The notes beneath the pieces are model-generated. The model worked only from the letters and a program-made list of their open reading frames with translations, searched no databases and was not told the origin of the DNA. The translations under genes and the position numbers were made by a program. Positions 24,689 to 32,080 of a stretch of DNA of 37,194 bases are shown here, piece by piece. Numbering within the stretch: the first letter of the stretch is position 1; every line of letters starts with the position of its first letter. Source of the stretch: a virus; the IMG/VR virus record IMGVR_UViG_3300034280_000224, positions 1 to 37,194 of that record. One strand, given 5' to 3'.

Positions 24689-25162
24689 ATGAATGTTTTA
24701 GATAAAATCATCAGAAAAGTTATTCAAGAAAATATAGGAGATAAACCATCAAAACAAGAAATGGAATCTTCAAGATATATGTTCTTTTCAAATTTGGAAC
24801 AAATGAAAAGACAATGTGATCTTCTTTTGGAAATCGATCATAATATGATCGAAGAAATATTAGATCAAGGTCATGATTGGGCTCAGGATCATATTGCCGA
24901 GGCAAAAAACAATTTAGATCAAGTTTTTGATTTTTTAATGAATGAAACAAATTCTGAATTTGATGCTGAGATGAAAGATAATGTGATGATGGAAGGTAGA
25001 AAAAAAACAGGAACAAAACTTTGTGCTAGAGGTAAATCAGCAGCCAAAGCTAAGTTCGACGTTTACCCTTCGGCGTACGCCAACGGATACGCAGTTCAGG
25101 TATGTAAAGGGACCAAACCTGGATTGGACGGTAAAAAAAGATGTTCAGGAGCATATTGTTAA
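24689..25162 (+). CDS. Hypothetical protein, N-terminal helix and C-terminal basic Cys domain
   Basis: 157 residues. The N-terminal MNVLDKIIRKVIQEN helix is close to the start of the protein encoded at 25649 (MDRLNQIIKKVIKEA). The middle (about 25-110) is an acidic helical region. The C-terminal 50 residues are basic, with LCARGKSAAKAKFDVYPSAY and VCKGTKPGLDGKKRCSGAYC, giving four Cys. The YPSAYANG element is one I recall from phage and giant-virus proteins, often near a WVNxC/PPCGR domain like that of the 25649 product. No function known; structural association is inferred. It lies two bases after the Cys-rich gene. Confidence 0.75.
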   Translation: MNVLDKIIRKVIQENIGDKPSKQEMESSRYMFFSNLEQMKRQCDLLLEIDHNMIEEILDQGHDWAQDHIAEAKNNLDQVFDFLMNETNSEFDAEMKDNVMMEGRKKTGTKLCARGKSAAKAKFDVYPSAYANGYAVQVCKGTKPGLDGKKRCSGAYC

Positions 25163-25180
25163 ATTTTTTTAACTTCCTTT

Positions 25181-25210
25181 TTGTTAATCAATATTTTTTT
25201 TATATATTTG
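25181..25210 (+). promoter_or_regulatory. Bacteroidota-type housekeeping promoter
   Basis: TTG (25181-25183) and TATATTTG (25203-25210) with a 19-base spacer match the Bacteroidota sigmaA consensus TTG-N19-TAnnTTTG exactly. It points to recognition by unmodified host polymerase, hence early expression of the gene at 25235. Confidence 0.7.
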
Positions 25211-25235
25211 TAGTTAGAAACATAAACACTAACTA
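25211..25235 (+). promoter_or_regulatory. Inverted repeat overlapping the start codon
   Basis: TAGTTAG (25211-25217) and CTAACTA (25229-25235) are perfect inverted copies 11 bases apart, between the TATATTTG element and the ATG; the last A is the A of the start codon. It could be an operator at the transcription start or an mRNA hairpin covering the start. Chance is possible for a 7-base repeat. Confidence 0.45.
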
Positions 25236-25648
25236 TGAAAAACTTTTTTAAAAGACTCTACAAAAGATTTAAGGTCAAAATGGCAAAAAGAATGAGAAAA
25301 TCTATGCCAACTCATGAAGAAATAGAACCTTATGAAAAAACCGCATTCAAAATTGTTGTGAAAATGATATCACATAAAAAATCTGATTTTATGATTGCAC
25401 CTATGTCTAACAAAAGGTACATTATAAATGAAGAATTAGGTCTTTTCGTCCTTATTGATTTTGGAAGAGTTGAGATTACTAATCACGTATTTCATTATGA
25501 TGTAAAAATGAGTAGTAGAGATTTTGAACGTGTTACCTACTTATACGATACTGAAACTGAAAAAAGAAGAAACCTAACTGAAGCTGAAGTAAAATCGAAT
25601 ATTAAAAATTCTTTAGTTAAGGTTTACAATAAAATATCTGAACAATAG
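25235..25648 (+). CDS. Hypothetical early protein with basic N terminus
   Basis: 137 residues. The first 22 residues are very basic (MKNFFKRLYKRFKVKMAKRMRK), followed by an alpha/beta-like domain with KRYIINEELGLFVLIDFGRVEI and VFHYDVKMSSRDF; the end is helical. A host-type promoter and possible operator precede it, unlike its late-type neighbours, so it is probably made early. No family is recognised. The basic tail might bind nucleic acid or membranes. It converges end to end with the gene on the opposite strand, with stops at 25648 and 25649. Confidence 0.8.
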   Translation: MKNFFKRLYKRFKVKMAKRMRKSMPTHEEIEPYEKTAFKIVVKMISHKKSDFMIAPMSNKRYIINEELGLFVLIDFGRVEITNHVFHYDVKMSSRDFERVTYLYDTETEKRRNLTEAEVKSNIKNSLVKVYNKISEQ

Positions 25649-26593
25649 TTATTTTCTTGGTTTGTAAGAAGTCATAACAGGTTTTTGTCCTTTACCCGTT
25701 TGAGTGTCTTTTTTCTCCGCGGCTCTTTTTTGTTGACAAGCAGCTCTTTTAGCCGAATCTGACATCTTACCAGCAACTCCTGCGGCACGACATTTTGGGT
25801 ATGAACCTTTAGAAGTGTCGTGTCGTCCACAGGGAGGGTGTTTTCCGTCGACTTTTCTACAAATATTAACCCAAGGACCTTTTGGTTGAGAAGATCCCTT
25901 AGGTTTCTTCTTTTTACCAAACCAAACAGCTAAGTCTTCATTAATTGTTTCAGGATAATCAATATCTCTTTTATAAGAACCATCTTTATTTTTTTCCCAA
26001 ACACCAACATTTCTTTTAATATTTTTTTTCAAGGTATTTTTTAATGATTTTTTATTAAAATCTGTTGGTACCTTTACAGTAAATGGATCTAATTCATTTT
26101 TTTTCCACTCCAAACTTCCAATTTCTAATGGAGCATTATATGGTCCAGCTGTAACAGTGGAACTAATTTCGTTCAATAAATTATCATAAGATAAATCAAC
26201 CCACTCATTAAATTTTACTTTTTTTGTAAAAGGTCTCATTGGACTATCCCCTTTAGGTATTTTATGATTATACATATATTGATTTATAACACCACCATCG
26301 TCATCTCCTGTCGCTAAATCAGGATGTTTTTTTATAAAATTAGTTATATTGTTTGCCTCTTTTTCTAATTTCACTATTTGATCCCTTCTTAAATCCATTT
26401 TATGGTCTAAACTATCATATTGGACTAATGGACTATCGTATTTAGAAACAGGTACATTAAATGGTGCTAAACTATCATCATTAAAAGGTCTGAAACCTGG
26501 TTGTACTGGTGTGACATACGCTCCTGCAGCACCTCCTCTTTGTGAAGTGGCCTCTTTAATAACTTTTTTAATTATTTGATTTAGTCTATCCAT
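25649..26593 (-). CDS. Hypothetical protein with DUF5872-like Cys domain
   Basis: 314 residues. It starts with MDRLNQIIKKVIKEA, a short helix shared with the 24689 product, then a Pro/Tyr/Asp-rich linker with FNVPVSKYDSPLVQYDS (about 44-60). A middle domain contains NEISSTVTAGPYNAPLEIG. The C-terminal part (about 226-290) has WVNICRKVDGKHPPCGRHD and SKGSYPKCRAAG, resembling the DUF5872 pattern of phage and giant-virus proteins. The tail is Lys-rich. Likely a virion or head-associated protein; this is inference. A late-type motif (26606-26614) precedes it. Confidence 0.78.
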   Translation of the reverse strand: MDRLNQIIKKVIKEATSQRGGAAGAYVTPVQPGFRPFNDDSLAPFNVPVSKYDSPLVQYDSLDHKMDLRRDQIVKLEKEANNITNFIKKHPDLATGDDDGGVINQYMYNHKIPKGDSPMRPFTKKVKFNEWVDLSYDNLLNEISSTVTAGPYNAPLEIGSLEWKKNELDPFTVKVPTDFNKKSLKNTLKKNIKRNVGVWEKNKDGSYKRDIDYPETINEDLAVWFGKKKKPKGSSQPKGPWVNICRKVDGKHPPCGRHDTSKGSYPKCRAAGVAGKMSDSAKRAACQQKRAAEKKDTQTGKGQKPVMTSYKPRK

Positions 26594-26604
26594 TTTATTA
26601 TAAT

Positions 26605-26614
26605 TATAAATATC
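26605..26614. promoter_or_regulatory. Possible shared divergent late-type promoter
   Basis: TATAAATATC on the + strand reads GATATTTATA on the - strand. The - reading lies 12 bases before the start at 26593, the spacing common to the other late-type sites. The + reading offers TATAAATA 15 bases before the ATG at 26628. No other promoter is visible in the 34-base gap between the divergent genes, so one element may serve both. Confidence 0.6.
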
Positions 26615-26627
26615 TCACTTTTTAAAT

Positions 26628-26837
26628 ATGGAAGAAGAAAACAAAATCTATGGTAATTTATTTGGGTCTATTAACTTGTTAAGTGAAGATCATTTAGAAC
26701 TTATATTAAGTACGATGGATAAAGAACACGCACTTTATTATTTAATTGAATCTGTTAAATCAGCATACTCTAAGGGTGTGTTTACAATTGGTGAATCTGA
26801 AGTAATCTCTAAATCTATTAGAACTTTAATAAAATAA
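26628..26837 (+). CDS. Small hypothetical protein
   Basis: 69 residues, mostly helical: acidic start MEEENKIYG, then SEDHLELILSTMDKEHALYYL and an amphipathic SAYSKGVFTIGESEVISKSI. It is a single-gene transcription unit, with a late-type element upstream and a bidirectional terminator directly after the stop. It lies on the + strand between - strand genes. No family recognised. Confidence 0.75.
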   Translation: MEEENKIYGNLFGSINLLSEDHLELILSTMDKEHALYYLIESVKSAYSKGVFTIGESEVISKSIRTLIK

Positions 26838-26864
26838 AAAAGGTCAGATTTCTCTGACCTTTTT
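26836..26864. terminator. Bidirectional rho-independent terminator
   Basis: AGGTCAGA (26841-26848) and TCTGACCT (26853-26860) form a perfect 8-base-pair stem with a TTTC loop. A5 precedes and T4 follows, so a U-tract is present on either strand. It lies between the convergent small + gene and the major capsid gene and ends both transcripts. Confidence 0.88.
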
Positions 26865-26883
26865 CTTATTCGGTTTTAATTGA

Positions 26884-28833
26884 TTATCTCAATTCTCTCA
26901 AGTCGAATGTTCTAACTCCATCAACTGTGATACGTCCGTAGAAACGGTTGTTAACCATTTTCTTAGCGTAACGTGTCATAATACCTTTAATAGGTGTAAA
27001 GTTGAATGGGTTGTACATTGTAGGTGTCAATTGTAGAGGTACATACGGTGCGTAGATGTAACCTGTGTCTAACAATGATGTTCCTTTGTGACCGATTAAC
27101 ACTTGGTTAGGCGGGAAGTAAGGATCACGGTAAACTTGGTATCTACCAGATAATGTACCAACTCTTTCAATACCCATGTTGTATTGATCTTGCTCAGGAG
27201 CCGCGTTAGATACGTGGAAGTATTCTAAATCGTCAAAGATAGCAGAAACCTCAGATGAAACAACGATCCAGTTAGCACCACCTCTCAAAGTAGATTTGTG
27301 GATTTGTGCTGACAATTGGTTGATTGCTGTAATCAAAGTTTGGTTCCAGTCTTTTTGAGTGTAAGATACTTGGTTGTTGATTCTTCTCCATCCGTTGTAA
27401 TCCCAACGTAATTGCCATGCTGCACCTTTACGTAAGTCACGTAAGATTTCACGGTCAATCTCAGCTGCTACTTGCTCAGATAACAATGCCGTTAACTCAG
27501 CTTCAGCGTCGATGTTATGGAATGCTGCAACGTCTTGAGCTAATTCAGGAGACCATTGTGCTCTTAGTTTTCTTTCTGTAACAGATACAGTTACTGACTC
27601 AAGGTCAAAAGAAACCTCACCAATTTGATCTTCGAACTCAAGGTTAGCATATCTTCTATACCATGCAGTAAATGAAGTAGCTGATCCACCTGATGCGATT
27701 GTAGTACCTGTGTAACCATCTAAAGATGTTGCGTCACAGTCAGCACATACAGGACAAGAAAGGTCAACTTCTAACCAAATACATCCGTTAGCGTCACAAA
27801 TGTCATTATAGTTACCACCGTTACCTGTTGGAGGTGTGTAATCTACAGTGTTGTTATCACCTGCGTTTCTGAATTGTGTGTTTGCGTTAGTTCCGTATTT
27901 AACAATACCTTTACCATAGATTTGAGTTACAACTCTAAACAATAGAGGTGCGTATACTGTAGATCCGTTGTAAGTAGTTGTTGTCACACTACAAGGTGAA
28001 CTTGTGTTAGCAGAGAACCCGTTAGCTGCGTACAATCTAAGGTCAGAAAGGAATGATTCTGTATCCATTTCGTTACCGTCAGGACCAATTAATTTACCTG
28101 CTCCTGCACTTGCAAATCCACAAAGTTTAACGATTACTTTTCTATAGTTTCCAGCTGGTATAATTTGTCCTGATCCAATGTTAGCGTCAACCAATGCTGA
28201 TCCAGCCCAAGCTTGAACAGATGTAGTTGCAGTAACTGCAGTCCATTTACCTTTAGAGTAGTCAAATAATCCTGGAGGATCTAAAGACGCTTCATTACCT
28301 TCATAGAATAAATCATAAAGATCTTTCTTGTAATAGTAATCATTGTCAGGGTATCCTTGATTAGGATTGTTTAATCCTGCGTTAACAGCTTCAGGAGATC
28401 CAATAGGCGCGTAGTGGTCACCACCAGCAGTACTGTTAGATTGAGGTGTCGAGTTAGGATATAAGTTAGCATACTCAGAAGATGCGTTTGCATATCCTTG
28501 GATTCTTGGTACAAAGTAGAACAATTTACCAATAGGTAAGTTCATAGCTTGTACTGATACGATGTCGTTAGCTAACAATTTAGAGAAAACTCTTCTTACG
28601 ATTGGGAAAACAACTGTTTCGAACGCTCCGTTTGATTGGCCGTCAGAAGTTGCTTCGTTGATCAAGTAAGATGCTTGGTTTTCGTATAATTGTGCAACGT
28701 TTTCTTTTAAGTGACCTTTTAGACCATCCAAAAAGCCTAATTTGTCCCACTTGTTAATTGTGTCTTCTTTGATAACTTTAAGGTGTTTCAACCCGATGTT
28801 ACCTACAAGACCTGATTCTAATAATGCTCCCAT
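26884..28833 (-). CDS. gp23: Major capsid protein, gp23-like, with large insertion
   Basis: 649 residues against 521 in T4. The start contains the head-protease site ILE-type LINEA, with predicted cleavage after Glu60. AFETVVFPIVRRVFSKLLANDIV (70-92) and the block from about 395 (GEVSFDLESVTVSVTERK, WSPELAQDVAAFHNIDAEAE) are typical gp23 core segments. Residues about 115-390 are a long Thr/Ser/Gly-rich insertion holding five Cys (346, 351, 360, 363, 366), including CPVCADC, and probably form a surface domain. The gene uses CGT for Arg and is less AT-rich than neighbours, consistent with very high expression. It forms the hexameric capsid shell. It follows the scaffold gene by 30 bases. Confidence 0.95.
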   Translation of the reverse strand: MGALLESGLVGNIGLKHLKVIKEDTINKWDKLGFLDGLKGHLKENVAQLYENQASYLINEATSDGQSNGAFETVVFPIVRRVFSKLLANDIVSVQAMNLPIGKLFYFVPRIQGYANASSEYANLYPNSTPQSNSTAGGDHYAPIGSPEAVNAGLNNPNQGYPDNDYYYKKDLYDLFYEGNEASLDPPGLFDYSKGKWTAVTATTSVQAWAGSALVDANIGSGQIIPAGNYRKVIVKLCGFASAGAGKLIGPDGNEMDTESFLSDLRLYAANGFSANTSSPCSVTTTTYNGSTVYAPLLFRVVTQIYGKGIVKYGTNANTQFRNAGDNNTVDYTPPTGNGGNYNDICDANGCIWLEVDLSCPVCADCDATSLDGYTGTTIASGGSATSFTAWYRRYANLEFEDQIGEVSFDLESVTVSVTERKLRAQWSPELAQDVAAFHNIDAEAELTALLSEQVAAEIDREILRDLRKGAAWQLRWDYNGWRRINNQVSYTQKDWNQTLITAINQLSAQIHKSTLRGGANWIVVSSEVSAIFDDLEYFHVSNAAPEQDQYNMGIERVGTLSGRYQVYRDPYFPPNQVLIGHKGTSLLDTGYIYAPYVPLQLTPTMYNPFNFTPIKGIMTRYAKKMVNNRFYGRITVDGVRTFDLRELR

Positions 28834-28863
28834 TTTTTTAGGTTTTTTATTTTTAGTTTATGT

Positions 28864-30480
28864 TTATTTTATTTTTCCCATTAAATCCTTCATTCTCAAG
28901 AATTGAGGATTTTCATAAGTTTTTGATTCAATCAAATTCACTGCCGATCCTGTTTCAACAGTTCTATTTACAGTTCTTTCAATTGACTCAGTTAATTTTT
29001 GTTCTGATGAAGAGCCAGTTGAGTTTAACTCATTTTTAATAACTCTGTACAGATTTTTTGATTCTTTCAAAGATTCAACATTATCAAATCTTCTTAAGAT
29101 GTTAACTTTTTCTTGTTTAGTAGTTGAATGTTCAGTGAACAAACGAGTAGCGTATGCCAAATTAGAGTTAAACACAGCAACTTCATTCAATTTAGTTCTA
29201 AAAACGTCAAGTGCTTTTTTGTACTCATCATTTTTATTTTTCAATAATTGAACTTCTTCATTAACTCTTGTGTTAGGTCTTTGTCTAATTTCTTTTCTAT
29301 TCACATTTTGGTCAGAACCTTTTCTGTTACCAACTTTGTTAGCTCTAGGATAACTATTAGTTCTCACAGCTTCTTTAGTTTCTTTCTTTTCATAGTCTTT
29401 ATAGTGACCATCTTTATCACCTACTTTGTGACCTTTACTTCTCTTGTAGTCACCTTTGTTACCACCCCACTCTTTTTCTTCTTTATATTCAAATTTAGCT
29501 TTACCTGTACCCATAGCCTTAGTTCCTTTTCCAAAAGCTTCTTTTCTTTTTTCATTGAACCCTCCGCCCATGTTAGGTTTTTTGTCATAGCTAAATTTTG
29601 GACCTTTTCCAATTCCAACACCTTTTGGTTTAACAGATTTTTTAATTGATTCCATGATACCTTCCATGTCAAACTCAGCTTCCATTTCCATCATGTCATC
29701 ATCCATTTCCATCATGTCGTATTCCATCATGTCATCATCCATTTCCATCATGTCATCTTCTTCTTCAAGACCTAAACCGCCTTTGATAGCACCTGTTGCA
29801 GCACCACCCCAAGACCATTCGTCAAGTTCGTCAGAGTCCATCATGTCGTATTCCATCATGTCATCATCCATTTCCATCATGTCATCTTCCATTTCCATCA
29901 TGTCGTCGGATCCGTCCATTTCTATTTCGTAAATTGTTTCATTCATATCTTCTTCAGATTCACCCAATTGGATCATGTATTCGTTATCACCGTCTGTAAG
30001 ATGAACTGTATTCTCACCTTCTTTTTTCACAACGATTCCATCATTATCACCCATAGCTTTAAAAACTCTTAAGACTTCAGCGTCAGAAGCTCCTGTCATA
30101 TCGATAGTTTCTTCATCTTCCATTTCGTCTCCTTCCATGTCCACATCTTCCATTTCGTCTTCACCTTCCATATCAGAATCTTCAGTGTCCATTTCCATTT
30201 CAGCATCAGCCTCCATATCATCGTCCATTTCTTCATCTTCCATTTCAGTTTCTGTGTCCATTTCAGCCTCTCCACCTGTTACGGGTTCATCTTGCTCATC
30301 AATCTCCTCATCTTTTTTTGATTCTTTAAGAGATTCTTTTACTAATTGTTTGATTTCTTCACTCATCGTCGATTGAAGTATTCCTTTTGCATTTTCTTGT
30401 AAGGTCTCTTCCAAATTTCTAATTTGGTAAAGAGCATCCTCTACTACATTTTGGTTATTTGCCATATTTGTATTTTTCAT
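28864..30480 (-). CDS. gp22: Prohead core scaffold-like protein (gp22 position), acidic Met-rich repeats
   Basis: 538 residues, located between the prohead protease and the major capsid gene, the T4 gp22 slot. The first 60 residues are helical (ALYQIRNLEETLQENAKG). Residues about 60-130 and 190-275 are extreme acidic repeats of Asp, Glu and Met such as DDMMEMDDDMMEYDMM, interrupted by a small folded-looking domain (about 130-180, AEVLRVFKAMGDNDGIVV). Then comes a basic Gly/Lys-rich linker, and a C-terminal coiled region (about 400-538, VQLLKNKNDEYKKALDVFRT) that resembles scaffold cores. It likely fills the prohead and is degraded or expelled by gp21. An alternative ATG lies 15 bases downstream; the motif spacing favours 30480. 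Confidence 0.82.
   Translation of the reverse strand: MKNTNMANNQNVVEDALYQIRNLEETLQENAKGILQSTMSEEIKQLVKESLKESKKDEEIDEQDEPVTGGEAEMDTETEMEDEEMDDDMEADAEMEMDTEDSDMEGEDEMEDVDMEGDEMEDEETIDMTGASDAEVLRVFKAMGDNDGIVVKKEGENTVHLTDGDNEYMIQLGESEEDMNETIYEIEMDGSDDMMEMEDDMMEMDDDMMEYDMMDSDELDEWSWGGAATGAIKGGLGLEEEDDMMEMDDDMMEYDMMEMDDDMMEMEAEFDMEGIMESIKKSVKPKGVGIGKGPKFSYDKKPNMGGGFNEKRKEAFGKGTKAMGTGKAKFEYKEEKEWGGNKGDYKRSKGHKVGDKDGHYKDYEKKETKEAVRTNSYPRANKVGNRKGSDQNVNRKEIRQRPNTRVNEEVQLLKNKNDEYKKALDVFRTKLNEVAVFNSNLAYATRLFTEHSTTKQEKVNILRRFDNVESLKESKNLYRVIKNELNSTGSSSEQKLTESIERTVNRTVETGSAVNLIESKTYENPQFLRMKDLMGKIK
29708..29760 (-). repeat. 53-base direct repeat, copy 1 (in scaffold gene)
   Basis: Identical to 29837-29889, 129 bases apart (43 codons, in frame). 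It encodes the Asp/Met/Glu block with DDMMEMDDDMMEYDMM. Exact identity over 53 bases suggests a recent duplication or ongoing copy-number change. Confidence 0.85.
29837..29889 (-). repeat. 53-base direct repeat, copy 2 (in scaffold gene)
   Basis: Second copy of the repeat at 29708-29760. The unit between them encodes a short non-repeat segment with DELDEWSWGGAATGAIKGG. Confidence 0.85.
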
Positions 30481-30490
30481 TTATTATCAA

Positions 30491-30499
30491 ATAAATATC
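30491..30499 (-). promoter_or_regulatory. Late-type promoter motif before scaffold gene
   Basis: GATATTTAT on the minus strand ends ten bases before the ATG at 30480 and lies just after the terminator at 30540-30578. It gives scaffold and capsid genes their own transcription start; no separate motif is visible before the capsid gene. Confidence 0.65.
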
Positions 30500-30539
30500 A
30501 TAGATTTTAAAAAAAATTTATTTCTTGGGTATTTCAGAC

Positions 30540-30578
30540 AAAAAAAAATGGGAGAAGACATTTTTGTCAACTCCCATT
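30540..30578 (-). terminator. Rho-independent terminator on minus strand
   Basis: On the minus strand, AATGGGAG and CTCCCATT pair around an inner GACA/TGTC hairpin with two mismatched bases between, and nine T follow. It lies just after the DUF4494-like gene and before the scaffold gene, ending the transcript that carries the protease. Confidence 0.85.
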
Positions 30579-30598
30579 CCTTTAAATTCTTGTTACTA

Positions 30599-30811
30599 TT
30601 AACCTTCTATAACCTCATCAATTTTTGATTCGACGATTGCGGTGATTCTCCAATCCATAGAATAATTTTCGTAAACCTTGGTAACTTTAGCTTCAACATC
30701 AGTAGGTGAGTACCCACGAACCAATTTTTCTTCTCTCAGCTTTTTAATCTTACCTGTGTTCTCATCAACCATATCAGTGGTGATTTTTGCTACAAAATAT
30801 TTTTCGTCCAT
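30599..30811 (-). CDS. Small DUF4494-like protein
   Basis: 70 residues: YFVAKITTDMVDENTGKIKK, then EEKLVRGYSPTDVEAKVTKVY and a final WRITAIVESKIDEVI. The layout (two strands, a YLVxxxSxTEAEA-like helix start, final strand with an acidic end) is that of DUF4494, which I know mainly from Bacteroidota genomes. Function unknown. It is six bases downstream of the protease gene and precedes a terminator, so it is co-transcribed with gp21. Confidence 0.72.
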   Translation of the reverse strand: MDEKYFVAKITTDMVDENTGKIKKLREEKLVRGYSPTDVEAKVTKVYENYSMDWRITAIVESKIDEVIEG

Positions 30812-30817
30812 AATTAA

Positions 30818-31546
30818 TTATTTATTCAAATAATCGGACAATCTATTCATTAAGTCAAGTGATTTTGATCCTGTTTCACCAATATGTCTTTCGGCTTGCA
30901 TTTTTTTCTCCTCATCTAAATTCTCTTCGTAATTCATTCTTTCGTCTTTATCTCTGAAAAGATATGCTCCTGGCGTGGATGGAGATGATACTAAGTCAAA
31001 ACAAATTAATTCAAAATCATCCTGTACTTCGTTTTGTTCACCAACTTTTTTAAGAGACCCAACACCACGAGAAGATATACCTAATGTTACACCTTGACGA
31101 AGATAGTTAGCTGCTAAATCCCCTTTTGTTGATACAATCCCTCTTTCGTGAAAACCAGGACTTGTAAGTAATTTTAATTTACCTAATAACACAGGACCCT
31201 CCCACCATATATCGGTAATGGCGTGGGATACTCGATCTAAATCTATTAGAGATGATTCAGGGTGATTTAACTCAGAAAGAGCGGTTCCTTTTTGAATCAT
31301 CTTTTTATAATTGTCAGCTTCTCTTTTGAGAATCTTTTCAGGGTAAACTCTCCCGTTTCTATTTGGGGTATTGTATTTTTGTAATACCGCATAAAACTCA
31401 AATGGTTTTGAATGGTCTAACATATCTCTGTTCTCTCTAATCATAGATAAGTTTCTTCTTTCATTTGGGTCTATATATCCTGCGTCATACTCAACAAGAA
31501 TCCCTTTTCCTGAATCTCTTGGTCCTAATATTTTTAAATCGCTCAT
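30818..31546 (-). CDS. gp21: Prohead core protease, gp21-like (serine peptidase S80 type)
   Basis: 242 residues, close to T4 gp21 (212). Landmarks: YNTPNRNGRVYP (59-69), ELNHPESSLIDLDRVSHAI (92-110, His95), LGISSRGVGSL (155-165, nucleophile Ser158 or Ser159) and FDLVSSPSTPGAYL (183-196, Asp184). It cleaves scaffold and capsid proteins after Glu in ILxE-like sites during head maturation; a site is present in the gp23 homologue here. The C-terminal tail of about 45 residues is charged and may be self-removed. Its late-type promoter is at 31556-31568. Confidence 0.92.
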   Translation of the reverse strand: MSDLKILGPRDSGKGILVEYDAGYIDPNERRNLSMIRENRDMLDHSKPFEFYAVLQKYNTPNRNGRVYPEKILKREADNYKKMIQKGTALSELNHPESSLIDLDRVSHAITDIWWEGPVLLGKLKLLTSPGFHERGIVSTKGDLAANYLRQGVTLGISSRGVGSLKKVGEQNEVQDDFELICFDLVSSPSTPGAYLFRDKDERMNYEENLDEEKKMQAERHIGETGSKSLDLMNRLSDYLNK

Positions 31547-31555
31547 TTAATATTT

Positions 31556-31568
31556 TATTTATAAATAC
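31556..31568 (-). promoter_or_regulatory. Late-type promoter, palindromic copy
   Basis: The exact TATTTATAAATA palindrome lies at 31556-31567, with GTATTTAT in the minus orientation ending 14 bases before the ATG at 31546. It reaches the stop codon of the preceding gene and drives gp21 and the DUF4494-like gene. Confidence 0.75.
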
Positions 31569-32035
31569 TAAACAGTTTCAGTTTCTTTCTTAACAAGTTT
31601 TTGATTTCCGTTTTTTGTAAGAAAACATTTGAAGTATCTGTTTTTACTAAAAGCATCACTGTAAACTTCTTTGATTAAATTTTTAACTGATTTTTTTAAT
31701 TTTGGTGATTTGAAATCCATTGGTTCTAATACAAATAAATTTATTTCTAAATTCATGAAGGATTTCTTTTTTAATTGTAGTCCGCTTGTTCTGAGGTCTA
31801 AATCTACAATAAATTTTGTGTCAAATGTATCTTTGTTTATATTTTCTAACACACAGTGTTTAACTGATCTTGTCATATTTAAAACAACTCTGTTCCAATT
31901 TTCCACTTCTTCTTTAGGTTCTACCCATGTTTGGATGTTGATGTAAATTGACTTTAAGTTTTGAGAATCAATAGTCCCATACTGGGCTTTGAATGTTCGA
32001 TATCCACTTAATTTTGTGGTTTTTCCTTTTTTCAT
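31568..32035 (-). CDS. Hypothetical protein between portal and protease
   Basis: 155 residues, basic, alpha/beta-like: KGKTTKLSGYRTFKAQYGTI, a SIYINIQTWVEPKEE strand region, TKFIVDLDLRTSGLQLKKKSF and a helical end LKKSVKNLIKEVYSDAFSKN. T4 carries the prohead core genes 67 and 68 in this interval, but I see no similarity to either. The alternating strands FMNLEINLFVLEP suggest a compact virion or assembly protein. The AT-rich motifs at 32081-32099 may start its transcript. Confidence 0.72.
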   Translation of the reverse strand: MKKGKTTKLSGYRTFKAQYGTIDSQNLKSIYINIQTWVEPKEEVENWNRVVLNMTRSVKHCVLENINKDTFDTKFIVDLDLRTSGLQLKKKSFMNLEINLFVLEPMDFKSPKLKKSVKNLIKEVYSDAFSKNRYFKCFLTKNGNQKLVKKETETV

Positions 32036-32080
32036 AGAATTTTTTCATGCTCTGAATGTTTATTTTTGATTAAATCTAAC

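Noticed and set aside
25158-25173. GTTAAA/TTTAAC hairpin after the 24689 gene
   Set aside because: A/T-only stem of six pairs without a clear U-tract; too weak to call a terminator.
29654-29932. Open frame of 92 residues on the + strand, Ser/Ile-rich
   Set aside because: It is the antisense of the Met/Asp/Glu repeats of the scaffold gene; composition is a direct by-product.
30137-30376. Open frame of 79 residues on the + strand, Ser/Ile-rich
   Set aside because: Antisense of the acidic N-terminal part of the scaffold gene.
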